Below are positions 35,560 through 44,430 of a stretch of 64,000 nt of DNA, piece by piece. The stretch is from contig NZ_BAABLK010000022.1 of the NCBI RefSeq assembly GCF_039544305.1, forward strand, positions 186,001 to 250,000, written 5' to 3'. The notes below the pieces were generated by a model. That model saw only the letters and a list, made by a program, of their open reading frames with translations, made no database searches and was not told the DNA's origin. The position numbers and the translations under genes are program-made. Position 1 is the stretch's first letter. Each line of letters opens with the position of its first letter. Origin of the DNA: Paeniglutamicibacter antarcticus_C. GTDB lineage: Bacteria; Actinomycetota; Actinomycetes; Actinomycetales; Micrococcaceae.

Positions 35560-36543
35560 CTAGAGCTGTTCGGCACGCAACTGCTCGGGTGACTTGGGGG
35601 ACAAAAGGCCCGGAGCAACGTCAAAAACGGTCTTGGCACCAACTTGGCCGGCCTTGTTCATCTTGTGCACTGCCCGTGCGTAGGCCACCAGCACGCTGGA
35701 GGTGAACTCCGGGTTCGAGCCCAGAGCCAGAGAGTATTCGATGACTTGGGCGTGCTCGTCGGAGGTGTTTCCGCTGCGGAAGACGAAGCCACCGTGCGGC
35801 ATTGAAGAGTGCTCGGAAGCCAGCGTGAGGGCATCGATGAAGTTCACCGTGGTGTCGTACTGGTCGAAGTAGTGCTCCATGGTCACGATGGATTCGCGCA
35901 CGGTCTCGGCGCTGGCGCCTTCGTCGAGAACCACGAAGCACTCACGCACGTGCTTCTCGCGGGTGCTCAATGTCGGGCGTTCCCCGGCGCGGACCTTGGC
36001 GATGGCCTCGGTGCTGGGAATCGTGTACTGCACCCCGGCGGCAACCCCGGGTACGCGGCGGATCGCATCCGAGTGGCCCTGGCTCAGTCCGCGGCCCCAG
36101 AACGTGTAGGTCTGCCCGTCGGGAACCAAGGCTTCGCCATAGACACGGTTGATGGAGAACATTCCCGGGTCCCACCCGGCTGAGATCAGTGCGGTCTTGC
36201 CTGCGGCGGTTGCCGGGGCATCCACGGCAGCGAAGTGCTCGGGGATCTTGGCGTGGGTGTCGAAGCTGTCCACGGTGTTGAACTTGGCGGCCAGCACGGG
36301 CCCCTGTTCGGGCAGGTCGGTTTTGGACCCGCCGCAAAGGATCAGCACGTCGATGTCGTCGGTGTGCTTGGCCAGCTCATCCATGTGAAAGGCCGATGCG
36401 CCCCCGGCAAGGGACAACGTCGCCGGATCGCGTCGGGTGAATACGCCAACCAGTTCCATGTCGGGGTTCTTGGCGATTGCTGCCTGCACCCCGCGTCCCA
36501 GATTCCCATAACCGGCAATGCCAATGCGGATTGATGCTCCCAC
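35560..36543 (-). CDS. ddh: meso-Diaminopimelate D-dehydrogenase
   Basis: 327 residues from GTG 36543 with strong GAGGA six bases upstream. The N-terminal NADP Rossmann motif RIGIAGYGNLGRGV and the catalytic-domain sequences SAGWDPGMFSINRVYGEA and GRGLSQGHSDAIRR match Ddh, which aminates tetrahydrodipicolinate directly to meso-DAP in lysine and peptidoglycan synthesis. This one-step route is patchy in actinobacteria (best known in Corynebacterium). The gene is monocistronic. Confidence 0.94.
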   Translation of the reverse strand: MGASIRIGIAGYGNLGRGVQAAIAKNPDMELVGVFTRRDPATLSLAGGASAFHMDELAKHTDDIDVLILCGGSKTDLPEQGPVLAAKFNTVDSFDTHAKIPEHFAAVDAPATAAGKTALISAGWDPGMFSINRVYGEALVPDGQTYTFWGRGLSQGHSDAIRRVPGVAAGVQYTIPSTEAIAKVRAGERPTLSTREKHVRECFVVLDEGASAETVRESIVTMEHYFDQYDTTVNFIDALTLASEHSSMPHGGFVFRSGNTSDEHAQVIEYSLALGSNPEFTSSVLVAYARAVHKMNKAGQVGAKTVFDVAPGLLSPKSPEQLRAEQL

Positions 36544-36680
36544 GAAATTCCTCACTTCAGATGATTCTTACGACCTCTCACGCTAGTGCCTGCAGGGGCC
36601 GAACACCTAGAACGGTGACGTGGTGACAACCACGGAAGGACATCGACTTCGTCGACGGAGTGCCCAGGAGGGCAATGCAG

Positions 36681-36726
36681 GGCGCGGGTGGTGCCGACCC
36701 TGTAACGGGCCTGGGCCACCCGCGCC
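36681..36726 (-). terminator. Terminator of the heptad-repeat protein gene
   Basis: Perfect 11-bp arms GGCGCGGGTGG / CCACCCGCGCC enclosing 24 nt, starting 14 nt after the stop. Confidence 0.5.
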
Positions 36727-36740
36727 TCCGAGGTGGATTC

Positions 36741-39149
36741 CTAGCCGCGCAGGTGGCGGCGGTTTCGAATCATGATCAGCCCCGGGATCAGCAAGAGAGC
36801 CGCGGGCACCAGGAGCAGAAGGGCGCTGGGGCCGCTGCCGATCTTCGCCGCCGAGACTGCCCGCGTGCTGGCTTCCAACCTCGAAGTGCCGGTAGCCAGC
36901 TCGGTTGAGCCGTCCGACAGCGTTGACAAGCCGGTGGCGAGCTCCGAGTTGCCGTCCGCCAACTTGGTGGCCCCTTCATTGAGCCTGGCGGCACCGGCGG
37001 ACAGATCCCCGGAGCCCTCGCGCAGCGCATCGAGCCCGAACCCGAGGACATCGGTGCCGCTGGCAAGCTTCGCTGCCCCCGTATCCAGGTCCCCGGCACC
37101 GCGTGCGAGCTTGGCGTTGCCCGCTCCAAGGTCGCTGGCACCGTAGCGGATCTTGTTCGTACCTACTGCTGCAGCCTTGGCGCCTTCGGCCAGTACAGGG
37201 GTGTTGGCGGTCAACATGGAAGTTCCCGTCTTGAGGTCCTCCGAACCCGCAGCCAGCGTGTCTGTTCCTGCTGCCAGTTTCTGTCCTCCCACGGCGAGTT
37301 CGCTGGCTCCGGAGTTCAGCTTGCCAGCTCCTGCATCAAGTTTTGAGGTGCCCTTGGCAAGCTTGGTGCCGCCTTCTGCCAAGGCGGTCGCGCCGGTGCC
37401 GAGCTTGCTGGCGCCTTTCTCCAAGGATGCGGTTCCCTGTGCCAGCGCGCCGGCCCCCGCGTTGAGTGTGGTGGTTCCCGCGGCCAAAGCGTCAGTGCCG
37501 CCGGCCAGTTTCGAGGCGCCGTTGCCCAAGGAATCCAGTCCCGTCAGCAGGCCGCTTTCAGCATCGTTGTATCCTGCGTCCAGCTGCCCGAGTCCCGCGT
37601 TGAGATCCTTGGCGCCGGCATTGAGATCGGCTGCACCTGCCTTCAGCGTGCCGATGCCTGCGCCCAAGTCCTTGGACCCCTTGCTGAGTTCGCCCAATCC
37701 TCCATCGAGCTTCTCGACACCCGACTTCAATGCCTGCGCCCCGTCGTCTAGTGCTTTCGCCTGGGTGGGAAGTTCCTTCGTCTTCTTGTTCAGGTTCCCC
37801 ATTGCTGCTGACAGGTCCTGTGCACCAACTGCAAGGTTCTTGGCCCCCGTGCTGAGGCGCGCGGTTCCGGAATGGAGACCGTTGATCCCTGTCTTGAGAT
37901 TCTTGGCGCCGGAGTTCAGCGTGTTGAGCTGATCCAGCAACAAGCTGGCCGGCATTTCAGGGTTCTTTTTGATGGCGGCGGCCAGCTTGTCGAGCCCGCC
38001 GGAGATATGCCCGGCACCGGTTGCCAACTCCGTGGACTTGGCGTTGACCGCGACCAGCCCGTCCGAGAGTTCCTTGGCACCGGTTGTGAACGTCGCAGAG
38101 CCCTCGTTTGCGGCCACTATGCCGTCGCGAAGCCCAGGGATCGCGGCGGAGAACGACTTGGTTCCGGTTGCCAACTCTGTGCTGCCCGAAGCAAGGCGTC
38201 CCGAACCATCCTTGAGCGCCGTCACACCGTCAAGCAATGCAGGTGCCTTGGCAGCGAGTTCTTCGACGCCACCAAGCAGTTTGCCGCTACCGGTTGCCAG
38301 GGCGTCGGATCCGGCCGTGGCATTGGCAGTACCTGTGGCGAGTTTCTGTGCGCCGGCATTGGCGGCTTGTGTTCCGGCAGCGAGTTGCTGTGCCCCTTGG
38401 TGGGCCGCACCGGCTCCTGCCATCAGGCCTTGGGCTCCGGCGCTGAGATTCTGTGCACCGGAGTTGGCCTGGCCCGCCCCCAGGCCGAGTCTTGAGACAC
38501 CTTCGGAAAGTTCAGCCGAACCGTCCTTGAGCGACTGGGCTCCCGCATCCACGGCGGCTGTTCCGCTCGCCAGGGAGTCTGCCCCGGCGGCAAGTTTGCC
38601 GGATCCAGCGCTCAGTGTACCCGCTCCGGCCTTTGCGTCCTTGGCCCCGGCCGATAGCCTGCCGGCTCCGGCGTCGAGCTTTCCCGCTGCTGAATTAACT
38701 GAACCGGTTCCCCTGGCAAGCGTGTCGACTCCGACGGCCAGATCCGCGGCCCCGCGGCTCAGCCTGGAGGAACCAACGGACGCATCCTGGGCTCCGAGGT
38801 GGAGCTTGGATGTGCCGGCATGCAGGGTGGTGGCGCCGTCGCCAAGCTTCGTGGCTCCCTCGGCGGCGGTCTTCGCGCCCTCTGCCAGATTCTGTGCGCC
38901 GGTGGAGAGCGTTCCGCTTCCCGCGGCCAGCTCGGCGGCACCGGATGCAGCCGAGGTCGACCCTTCGGCCAACGTCGTGACGCCGTCGTTGGCCTTGCCC
39001 ATGCCCTCGTTCAAGTCGGAGGCGCCGGTGGCCACCTGGGATGAGAACATGGCGTAGAAAGCGACGAAGGCTATGAGGAAAAGGCCAAGCAAAACGGTGA
39101 TGACGGCGTGGAGCAGCGTATGCCGTTTGGCTGCGATATGTGCGTTCAA
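36741..39149 (-). CDS. Long heptad-repeat surface protein, YhgE/Pip-like
   Basis: 802 residues from TTG 39149, which has AAGGAG five bases upstream; no ATG is suitably placed. Residues about 12-38 form a membrane helix (LLHAVITVLLGLFLIAF). Nearly all of the rest is a seven-residue repeat of the form L-x-x-G-a/s-x-x (LAEGAKT, LGDGATT, LHAGTSK). A terminal helix (ALLLLVPAALLLIPGLIMI) is followed by RNRRHLRG. Pip/YhgE proteins carry such repeats, but here the multi-helix ABC-2-like C-terminal domain is absent and only one helix remains at each end. A long cell-wall-spanning coiled fibre is the simplest reading. Confidence 0.75.
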   Translation of the reverse strand: MNAHIAAKRHTLLHAVITVLLGLFLIAFVAFYAMFSSQVATGASDLNEGMGKANDGVTTLAEGSTSAASGAAELAAGSGTLSTGAQNLAEGAKTAAEGATKLGDGATTLHAGTSKLHLGAQDASVGSSRLSRGAADLAVGVDTLARGTGSVNSAAGKLDAGAGRLSAGAKDAKAGAGTLSAGSGKLAAGADSLASGTAAVDAGAQSLKDGSAELSEGVSRLGLGAGQANSGAQNLSAGAQGLMAGAGAAHQGAQQLAAGTQAANAGAQKLATGTANATAGSDALATGSGKLLGGVEELAAKAPALLDGVTALKDGSGRLASGSTELATGTKSFSAAIPGLRDGIVAANEGSATFTTGAKELSDGLVAVNAKSTELATGAGHISGGLDKLAAAIKKNPEMPASLLLDQLNTLNSGAKNLKTGINGLHSGTARLSTGAKNLAVGAQDLSAAMGNLNKKTKELPTQAKALDDGAQALKSGVEKLDGGLGELSKGSKDLGAGIGTLKAGAADLNAGAKDLNAGLGQLDAGYNDAESGLLTGLDSLGNGASKLAGGTDALAAGTTTLNAGAGALAQGTASLEKGASKLGTGATALAEGGTKLAKGTSKLDAGAGKLNSGASELAVGGQKLAAGTDTLAAGSEDLKTGTSMLTANTPVLAEGAKAAAVGTNKIRYGASDLGAGNAKLARGAGDLDTGAAKLASGTDVLGFGLDALREGSGDLSAGAARLNEGATKLADGNSELATGLSTLSDGSTELATGTSRLEASTRAVSAAKIGSGPSALLLLVPAALLLIPGLIMIRNRRHLRG

Positions 39150-39314
39150 TGGGACTCCTTGTGGCGAAATGGTGGGAGGTTCACTAGACAGCCACAATGG
39201 ATTTCGGATGCACTGAAGTACGCCACGCACTGTGGCTCGGTGGAACGGGAGAAAGCGGCGGCCAACGGCCGGCAGCCCCGTGATGCGGATCACGCAAGGG
39301 GCTAGATCCATTGA

Positions 39315-39332
39315 ACTTACTCATCAGTAAGT
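39315..39332. promoter_or_regulatory. Operator site A, perfect repeat ACTTACT-CATC-AGTAAGT
   Basis: Seven-base perfect inverted arms around CATC. The size and symmetry are typical of TetR-family dimer sites. It is related to site B and to the thioesterase site at 23865-23882. Confidence 0.55.
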
Positions 39333-39354
39333 CTGCAAACGTTTTGAATAAAAA

Positions 39355-39372
39355 ACTTACCCATCAGTAGGT
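39355..39372. promoter_or_regulatory. Operator site B, ACTTACCCATCAGTAGGT
   Basis: The same motif as site A with two changes in the 15-base core, centred 40 bp (about four helical turns) away, so two dimers could bind the same DNA face. Confidence 0.5.
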
Positions 39373-39454
39373 TGTGACGTATTTGAACCAGTCCTGAGGT
39401 GTTTCGTTTCCGCGAACCCGCACAAACGGGTGCGAAAGTTGTAGGCTCGCAGAC

Positions 39455-41212
39455 ATGGTGAGATTTCTGATTATTGCCCTTCTGTCCTTGCTGGGATTCA
39501 TCACCATCGTCGCGGCATCGTTCGGGCCCGACGGCTGGTGGGCGGTCGCCGTGCTGGCGGTCCTGCTGCTGGCGCTGGGGATCCATGACGTCTTGCAGAC
39601 GAAACATGCGATCCTGCGCAACTACCCGGTGTTGGGACGGATGCGGTTCCTGTTCGAATCCATCCGCCCCGAAATCCAGCAGTACTTCATTGAGCGCAAC
39701 ACCGACGGGCGGCCTTTTGACCGTGACACCCGCTCGTTGGTCTATTCGCGTGCCAAGGGCGCTGACAGCCACAAGGCCTTCGGCACCGAACGCGACGTCA
39801 ACGAGGTCGGCTACGAATTCCTTCTCCATTCCACGGCACCTGTTGCGGTCGCCACCGAACAGCACCGCGTGCGTATCGGCGGACCGGATTGCACGCAGCC
39901 CTACGACATGTCGCTGATGAACGTGTCCTCGATGAGCTTTGGCGCACTGTCGCAGAACGCTGTGCTGGCAATGAACAAGGGTGCGGCAATGGGGGGATTC
40001 GCCCAAGAAACAGGCGAGGGAGGGCTCTCCCCCTACCATCTGGAGTATGGTGCCGACATTTTTTGGGAGATCGGTTCAGGCTACTTCGGCTGCCGCGACG
40101 ACGATGGAAACTTCGATTCCGAGCAGTTCGCTCGGAAAGCAGCAAACGAGCATGTCAAGGGCATCACGATCAAGCTCTCGCAGGGTGCAAAACCGGGGCT
40201 CGGGGGCGTGCTTCCAGCGGCAAAGATCACCGAGGAGATCGCCAAAACCCGTGGGGTGCCCATGGGCGTTGACTGTATATCACCTGCATCGCACTCTGCC
40301 TTCGGCACACCTCGAGAACTGATGGGGTTCATTGCCGAATTGCGTGCACTGGCCCAAGGCAAGCCGGTGGGCTTCAAGCTCTGCGTGGGTTTGCGAACCG
40401 ACGTACTGGCGATGTGCAAGGCGATGCTGGAAACCGGGATCACCCCCGACTTCATCACCGTCGACGGTTCGGAAGGCGGGACGGGAGCAGCCCCGCTGGA
40501 ATACGAGGACCACATGGGAACCCCGCTGACCGAGGGCCTGATGTTGATGCACAACGCGTTGGTCGGTTGCGGGCTTCGCCACAAGATCCGTCTCGGCGCC
40601 GCAGGAAAGGTCGCTACGGGCTCGGATGTGGTCAAGCGGCTGATCCAGGGGGCAGACTTCACCTTCAGCGCCAGAGCGATGATGATGGCCACCGGATGCA
40701 TCCAGGCACAGAAGTGCCACACCAACCACTGCCCCGTCGGCGTGACGACGCAGGACCCGCGACGCTACCGCGCACTGGACGTGCTGGACAAGGGGAACCG
40801 GGTCCACAATTACCACAAGCTCACCGTCCAGGAAGCTGCACAGCTGATGGCATCCATGGGAGTGAGCTCGCCGGAGCAGCTGAACACCAGGATGCTGCGG
40901 CGCCGCGTCGACCACCTGAAAACGCGCAGCTACGCCAAGTTGCACAATTGGCTGAAGCCCGGCCAGCTGCTGGACAAGCCACCGCGCGGCTGGGCCGTGG
41001 ACTGGCAGGAAGCCGATGCCGACACCTTCGGCCAGTACGCGCCGATGCCTTGGCCGACCCCTCGGGAACCGGCAGCGGAAGTTTCCGGGAGCGTGGCACC
41101 CAAGCGCGTTGAGCCCAAGGATTCGACCCACCGGACCGTTGCACCGGTACAGACAAGTGCCGGTCGTCCAGAGGGTCGGCCTGCCCCCAAGGCGGCGGCC
41201 AAGAAGGGCTAA
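39455..41212 (+). CDS. FMN-binding glutamate synthase-family protein (membrane-anchored GltB-like)
   Basis: 585 residues. Two N-terminal hydrophobic helices (about 2-45) precede the alpha-subunit FMN barrel of glutamate synthase: ETGEGGLSPYHLE, SQGAKPGLGG, the FMN region VDGSEGGTGAAPLEY and the Fe-S cysteine cluster CIQAQKCHTNHCPVGV. The glutamine amidotransferase domain is missing, as in YerD-type proteins whose reaction is unproven. A Pro/Ala/Lys-rich tail closes the protein. Confidence 0.9.
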   Translation: MVRFLIIALLSLLGFITIVAASFGPDGWWAVAVLAVLLLALGIHDVLQTKHAILRNYPVLGRMRFLFESIRPEIQQYFIERNTDGRPFDRDTRSLVYSRAKGADSHKAFGTERDVNEVGYEFLLHSTAPVAVATEQHRVRIGGPDCTQPYDMSLMNVSSMSFGALSQNAVLAMNKGAAMGGFAQETGEGGLSPYHLEYGADIFWEIGSGYFGCRDDDGNFDSEQFARKAANEHVKGITIKLSQGAKPGLGGVLPAAKITEEIAKTRGVPMGVDCISPASHSAFGTPRELMGFIAELRALAQGKPVGFKLCVGLRTDVLAMCKAMLETGITPDFITVDGSEGGTGAAPLEYEDHMGTPLTEGLMLMHNALVGCGLRHKIRLGAAGKVATGSDVVKRLIQGADFTFSARAMMMATGCIQAQKCHTNHCPVGVTTQDPRRYRALDVLDKGNRVHNYHKLTVQEAAQLMASMGVSSPEQLNTRMLRRRVDHLKTRSYAKLHNWLKPGQLLDKPPRGWAVDWQEADADTFGQYAPMPWPTPREPAAEVSGSVAPKRVEPKDSTHRTVAPVQTSAGRPEGRPAPKAAAKKG

Positions 41213-41251
41213 GCCCGCCGTCACAAATACCGCACACTGCTAAAGCGCTGG

Positions 41252-41257
41252 GGATAA
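41252..41257 (+). promoter_or_regulatory. -10 element GATAAT of a possible leaderless promoter
   Basis: GATAAT lies 8 nt before ATG 41266, leaving no space for a ribosome-binding site; it also argues against the in-frame GTG at 41260 as start. Confidence 0.45.
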
Positions 41258-41265
41258 TCGTGCCC

Positions 41266-42459
41266 ATGGAGCACACCGGAACTACACCGAAAGTCGGTTT
41301 CCCCTCGGTGCTGGCACATGCCTTCTTCCTGCAAGGTGCCGTTTACCTGGTTCGCCCGGCAACCTCCTACAAGGCATTGGAACTGGGTGTGGATCCCGGG
41401 CTGCTGGGCTTGGTGGTGGCCAGTTTTTCGATCCTGCCGGTGTTCCTTGCCATTGCCATCGGCAGGGCCACCGACGTCGGCAAGGAAAGGCACGTCCTGC
41501 TGGGCGGAGCGGTGTTGATGATCGCTTCGGGGGCAGGACTGTTGCTTGCCGCCAACTCGCTGGCGGCGTTGTTGGGCTGGAACCTGGTGCTCGGGGTAGG
41601 ACACCTCATGAGCCTCATCGGGGAACAAAGCCGTCTGGCCTCGGCAAAAAACAAGAACATGGACCGGATCTTTGGTCTCTACACCACGGTCACGGCTCTT
41701 GCGCAGGCAGCGGCTCCACTGCTCCTTGGCTTCCTCGGCGGAGCCGCGGTGCTTCCGGACACCGCAGTGCTGCTGCGCGCCTACCTGCTGGCCGCCTTGG
41801 CGATGTTGCTGGCGACGCTTTTCATGATCAGGCACGGGTCCCCGGCCATCGCCAGCGGGGCGCAGGATCCGATGAAGCTCAAAACCGCGCTGGGGGTGGG
41901 AACGGAAGCGCGCAACACCCTGGTTGCCTCGATCGGGTTGAGCATGCTGGTGCTGTGCACCATCGACCTGTTGCAGGTCTACCTTCCGGCACTGGGTGTG
42001 GAGCGCGGGATCCCGGCGCAGACCATCGGCAATCTGCTGGCCCTGCGGGCGGCGGCAACAGTGCTCTCCAGGCTGGGGATGGACAGGCTGGTGCGCACCC
42101 TGGGCAGGGCGCGGCTGCTGCTTGGATCCACCGGGATCTCGGCGGTCATGGTCGGGTTGTTGATGCTTCAACTGCCGGTTGGCGCAATGGCGGTGCTGTT
42201 GGTGCTAGCCGGTTTGGGGTTGGGTCTTGGCCAGCCGTTGAGCATGACAGTGGTGACGATGCTCGCCACCGAGGGAACCCGCGGGACCTGGATGTCGATC
42301 AGGCTGCTGGGCAACAGGATGGGACAGGCCGTGATCCCCGTGGGAGTGGGCATATTCGCCACGGCGTTGGGCGCTGGGGGAGTGTTCCTGGTGCTTGGAT
42401 CAACGATGGCAGCGGCGACGATCGGGGCGATCGCGCCGCTGCGCTCGATGAAGGACTAG
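41266..42459 (+). CDS. MFS transporter
   Basis: 397 residues, 12 predicted helices. The loop 2-3 motif is IGRATDVGKERHVLLGG and the first half includes HLMSLIGEQSRLASAKN. No group-specific signature is recognised, so the substrate is unknown. Its TAG stop shares the palindromic tetranucleotide CTAG (42456-42459) with the stop of the convergent hydratase gene. Confidence 0.85.
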   Translation: MEHTGTTPKVGFPSVLAHAFFLQGAVYLVRPATSYKALELGVDPGLLGLVVASFSILPVFLAIAIGRATDVGKERHVLLGGAVLMIASGAGLLLAANSLAALLGWNLVLGVGHLMSLIGEQSRLASAKNKNMDRIFGLYTTVTALAQAAAPLLLGFLGGAAVLPDTAVLLRAYLLAALAMLLATLFMIRHGSPAIASGAQDPMKLKTALGVGTEARNTLVASIGLSMLVLCTIDLLQVYLPALGVERGIPAQTIGNLLALRAAATVLSRLGMDRLVRTLGRARLLLGSTGISAVMVGLLMLQLPVGAMAVLLVLAGLGLGLGQPLSMTVVTMLATEGTRGTWMSIRLLGNRMGQAVIPVGVGIFATALGAGGVFLVLGSTMAAATIGAIAPLRSMKD

Positions 42460-43592
42460 CTCTCCCCTGCCACGATCGAGGCGATTGCTTCCCGATCAAC
42501 CTGGTCAATCCGGGCAGGGCTCCATGCAGGGTTGCGGTCCTTGTCGATGACCTGGGCACGAATCCCTTCGGCCAAATCGGGGCGGTGCATCAGGTAGTCG
42601 GCCAAGCGCAGCTCGCGATCAAGCGCCGAGCGCAAGTGGTCCTCCTCGCGGGCGGCACGCACGGCGCAAAGCGCGCTCTGCAGCGACGTTGGGCAATTTG
42701 CGCGGATGGCAGCTGCAGCCTCGGCAGCGCCGGAGTGGGCCATTGCGTCGAGTCGTGAGAGGATCCCGGCCAGGTCGGGTGCACCGAAGGCCTCGTCGAT
42801 CCAGGGTTGCTCCGCTGACAACGGGGACGGGGCAACGGAACCGAAGAGGACCTCGAGACCGGCGGCGACCTGCGGTGCGGGCATTGACTCGAAGTCCGAA
42901 AGCGCATCGATCACTTCCTCAAAGCGTTCGGGGTCGACCAGCATGTCGGCGAAGCCAAGTTCCACCGCATCGGCCCCGGTGAAAGTGGAAGCGGTAAGCA
43001 CCAGGTATTCACCCAGGTGCCCCGGTGCCCGGGCCATCAGGTGCGTGCCGCCCACATCGGGACTGTACCCAATGCGGGTTTCGGGCATTGCGAAGCGCGC
43101 ATCGGGGGCAGTGGCGCGAACGGACGCATGTGAAGCCAACCCGATCCCGCCTCCCATGCATAGCCCGTGGACAAGGGTGATGAACGGTTTGGCATAGGTC
43201 GCGATCATGGCGTCCAAGTCGAATTCAAGTGACAACAGCTCCAGGAAACCGGCATGGTCGTCCTCGATGATCGCGCGGTGGAAGTCCTTGATGTCTCCGC
43301 CAGCGCAGAAGCCGCGCTCCCCGCTCCCGCGGAGCACCACCATCGAGACCTGCGGGTCGTCCTTCCACGCGGTGAGGATGTCGGTGAGCTCCTGAAGCAT
43401 CGGAAGCGTCAGTGCATTGATGCTGGCCGGCCGTCGCAGCTCGATGAGTCCAAGCGAAGCGTTGACGGTGGAATGGATGTCGGTAGTGATGGTGATCGTC
43501 CTGTCGTTGCCAGATCGTAGGTGCGCGGTTCTGCTAGTTGCCAAGGTATCGCCGAATCCGCACGGAAGCGAAGCCCCGCGCGGCTGTATCAC
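42456..43592 (-). CDS. Enoyl-CoA hydratase/isomerase family, 3-hydroxyisobutyryl-CoA hydrolase-like
   Basis: Up to 378 residues. The crotonase core has GERGFCAGGDIKDFH and HGLCMGGGIGLASHASVRAT followed by PETRIGYSPDVGGTH, the HIBCH subgroup signature, and the C-terminal ECH_2 extension (LADYLMHRPDLAEGIRAQVIDKDRNPAW). HIBCH acts in valine degradation. The start is uncertain: homology begins near the LGLIELRRP strand, and the region before it has ATG 43592 and TTG 43544 but no clear ribosome site. Confidence 0.88.
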   Translation of the reverse strand: MIQPRGASLPCGFGDTLATSRTAHLRSGNDRTITITTDIHSTVNASLGLIELRRPASINALTLPMLQELTDILTAWKDDPQVSMVVLRGSGERGFCAGGDIKDFHRAIIEDDHAGFLELLSLEFDLDAMIATYAKPFITLVHGLCMGGGIGLASHASVRATAPDARFAMPETRIGYSPDVGGTHLMARAPGHLGEYLVLTASTFTGADAVELGFADMLVDPERFEEVIDALSDFESMPAPQVAAGLEVLFGSVAPSPLSAEQPWIDEAFGAPDLAGILSRLDAMAHSGAAEAAAAIRANCPTSLQSALCAVRAAREEDHLRSALDRELRLADYLMHRPDLAEGIRAQVIDKDRNPAWSPARIDQVDREAIASIVAGES

Positions 43593-43702
43593 CGGACGGA
43601 TGAGTCATATGTGATCCTTGGCCGGTATTCTGGAAAGGACTTTTCACAGCCCGCCTGGTCCGGTTCGCCGCTGGCAGGGGAACCCAGCACGAGGGAGCAC
43701 GC

Positions 43703-44098
43703 TTGCCAATGGCATCCACCGACGAAAACCAGGGACGCGGATCCATTGCCAGACGGGTGCTGCCCGGGGGCAGGGAGCCGGATCCGCGGTTCACCTTGGC
43801 CAACGAACGCACCTTCCTGGCTTGGATCCGCACCGCGTTGGCCTTCCTGGCCGGGGGAATCGCCCTCGAAGCGTTCGCCATCGACGCGTTCCCCGGCCCG
43901 GTGCGCACGGGGATCGCCGTCTTGCTGATCATCATCGGAATGCTGATCAGCGCGGGGGCAGCCGTGCGCTGGCGCAGCGTCGAGATGTCGATGCGCAACT
44001 CCAGGCCGCTGCCGCTGCCACTGATCATCCCCATCCTGGGCCTGGGAGGCGCCGTGGCGGCCGCGGTCGTGGCGGTGCTGATCGCGTTGAAGCTTTGA
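43703..44098 (+). CDS. YidH/DUF202 membrane protein (first of tandem pair)
   Basis: 131 residues. The DUF202 signature DPRFTLANERTFLAWIRTALAFLAGG is followed by three membrane helices in all. The TTG at 43703 has GAGGGAG six bases upstream and is preferred over ATG 43709, whose spacing is long. Function is unknown; these proteins often occur in pairs, as here. Confidence 0.85.
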   Translation: MPMASTDENQGRGSIARRVLPGGREPDPRFTLANERTFLAWIRTALAFLAGGIALEAFAIDAFPGPVRTGIAVLLIIIGMLISAGAAVRWRSVEMSMRNSRPLPLPLIIPILGLGGAVAAAVVAVLIALKL

Positions 44099-44109
44099 GC
44101 TCGGCACGG

Positions 44110-44430
44110 ATGGGTCCCAAGCACCAGGACCCCGGACTCCAACCCGAGCGCACGGTGATGTCATGGGGCCGGACGACGCTCTCGCTGAGCGTGGCGTCGT
44201 TGGTGTTCCTGCGCTGGTTGCCGCACTACGGTGTGGGGGTCTTGCTGATGGTCGCGTTGGCGCTGCTGGTGGGAGGGAGCATCTACGGAACCCAGCGTTA
44301 CCGTTATGCGCGTTCGTCCCTCGGCATCTCTGCGGAGCAGTTGCACGCCGACGTGTTGGCGATCTTCGCGATGAGCGGCTCGGTGCTGGGCCTGGGAGTG
44401 CTCGGCATCCTGGTGGTGCTGGTCTTCTAG
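44110..44430 (+). CDS. DUF202 membrane protein (second of tandem pair)
   Basis: 106 residues from ATG 44110. It repeats the DUF202 motif as DPGLQPERTVMSWGRTTLSL and has three helices. An alternative TTG at 44095 overlaps the previous stop in TTGA and may be the true coupled start. The pair may form a heteromeric membrane complex (inference). Its stop shares CTAG with the convergent LysR gene. Confidence 0.8.
   Translation: MGPKHQDPGLQPERTVMSWGRTTLSLSVASLVFLRWLPHYGVGVLLMVALALLVGGSIYGTQRYRYARSSLGISAEQLHADVLAIFAMSGSVLGLGVLGILVVLVF

Larger units (their letters stand above)
39150..39454. promoter_or_regulatory. Divergent control region of the repeat-protein and FMN-enzyme genes
   Basis: This 305-bp intergenic region has no gene. 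It contains two operator-like sites 40 bp apart (listed separately) and AT-rich sequence between them (GTTTTGAATAAAAAAC). No confident -35/-10 pair is assigned. Confidence 0.5.

Noticed and set aside
37969..39057. 362-codon plus-strand frame rich in Ala/Pro/Ser
   Set aside because: It is the complement of the heptad repeats; the minus strand has the start, membrane helices and regular repeat.
36741..39057. Regular short repeats that could suggest a CRISPR or satellite array
   Set aside because: The periodicity is 21 bases with varied codons, matching a seven-residue protein repeat, with no constant repeat/spacer structure.
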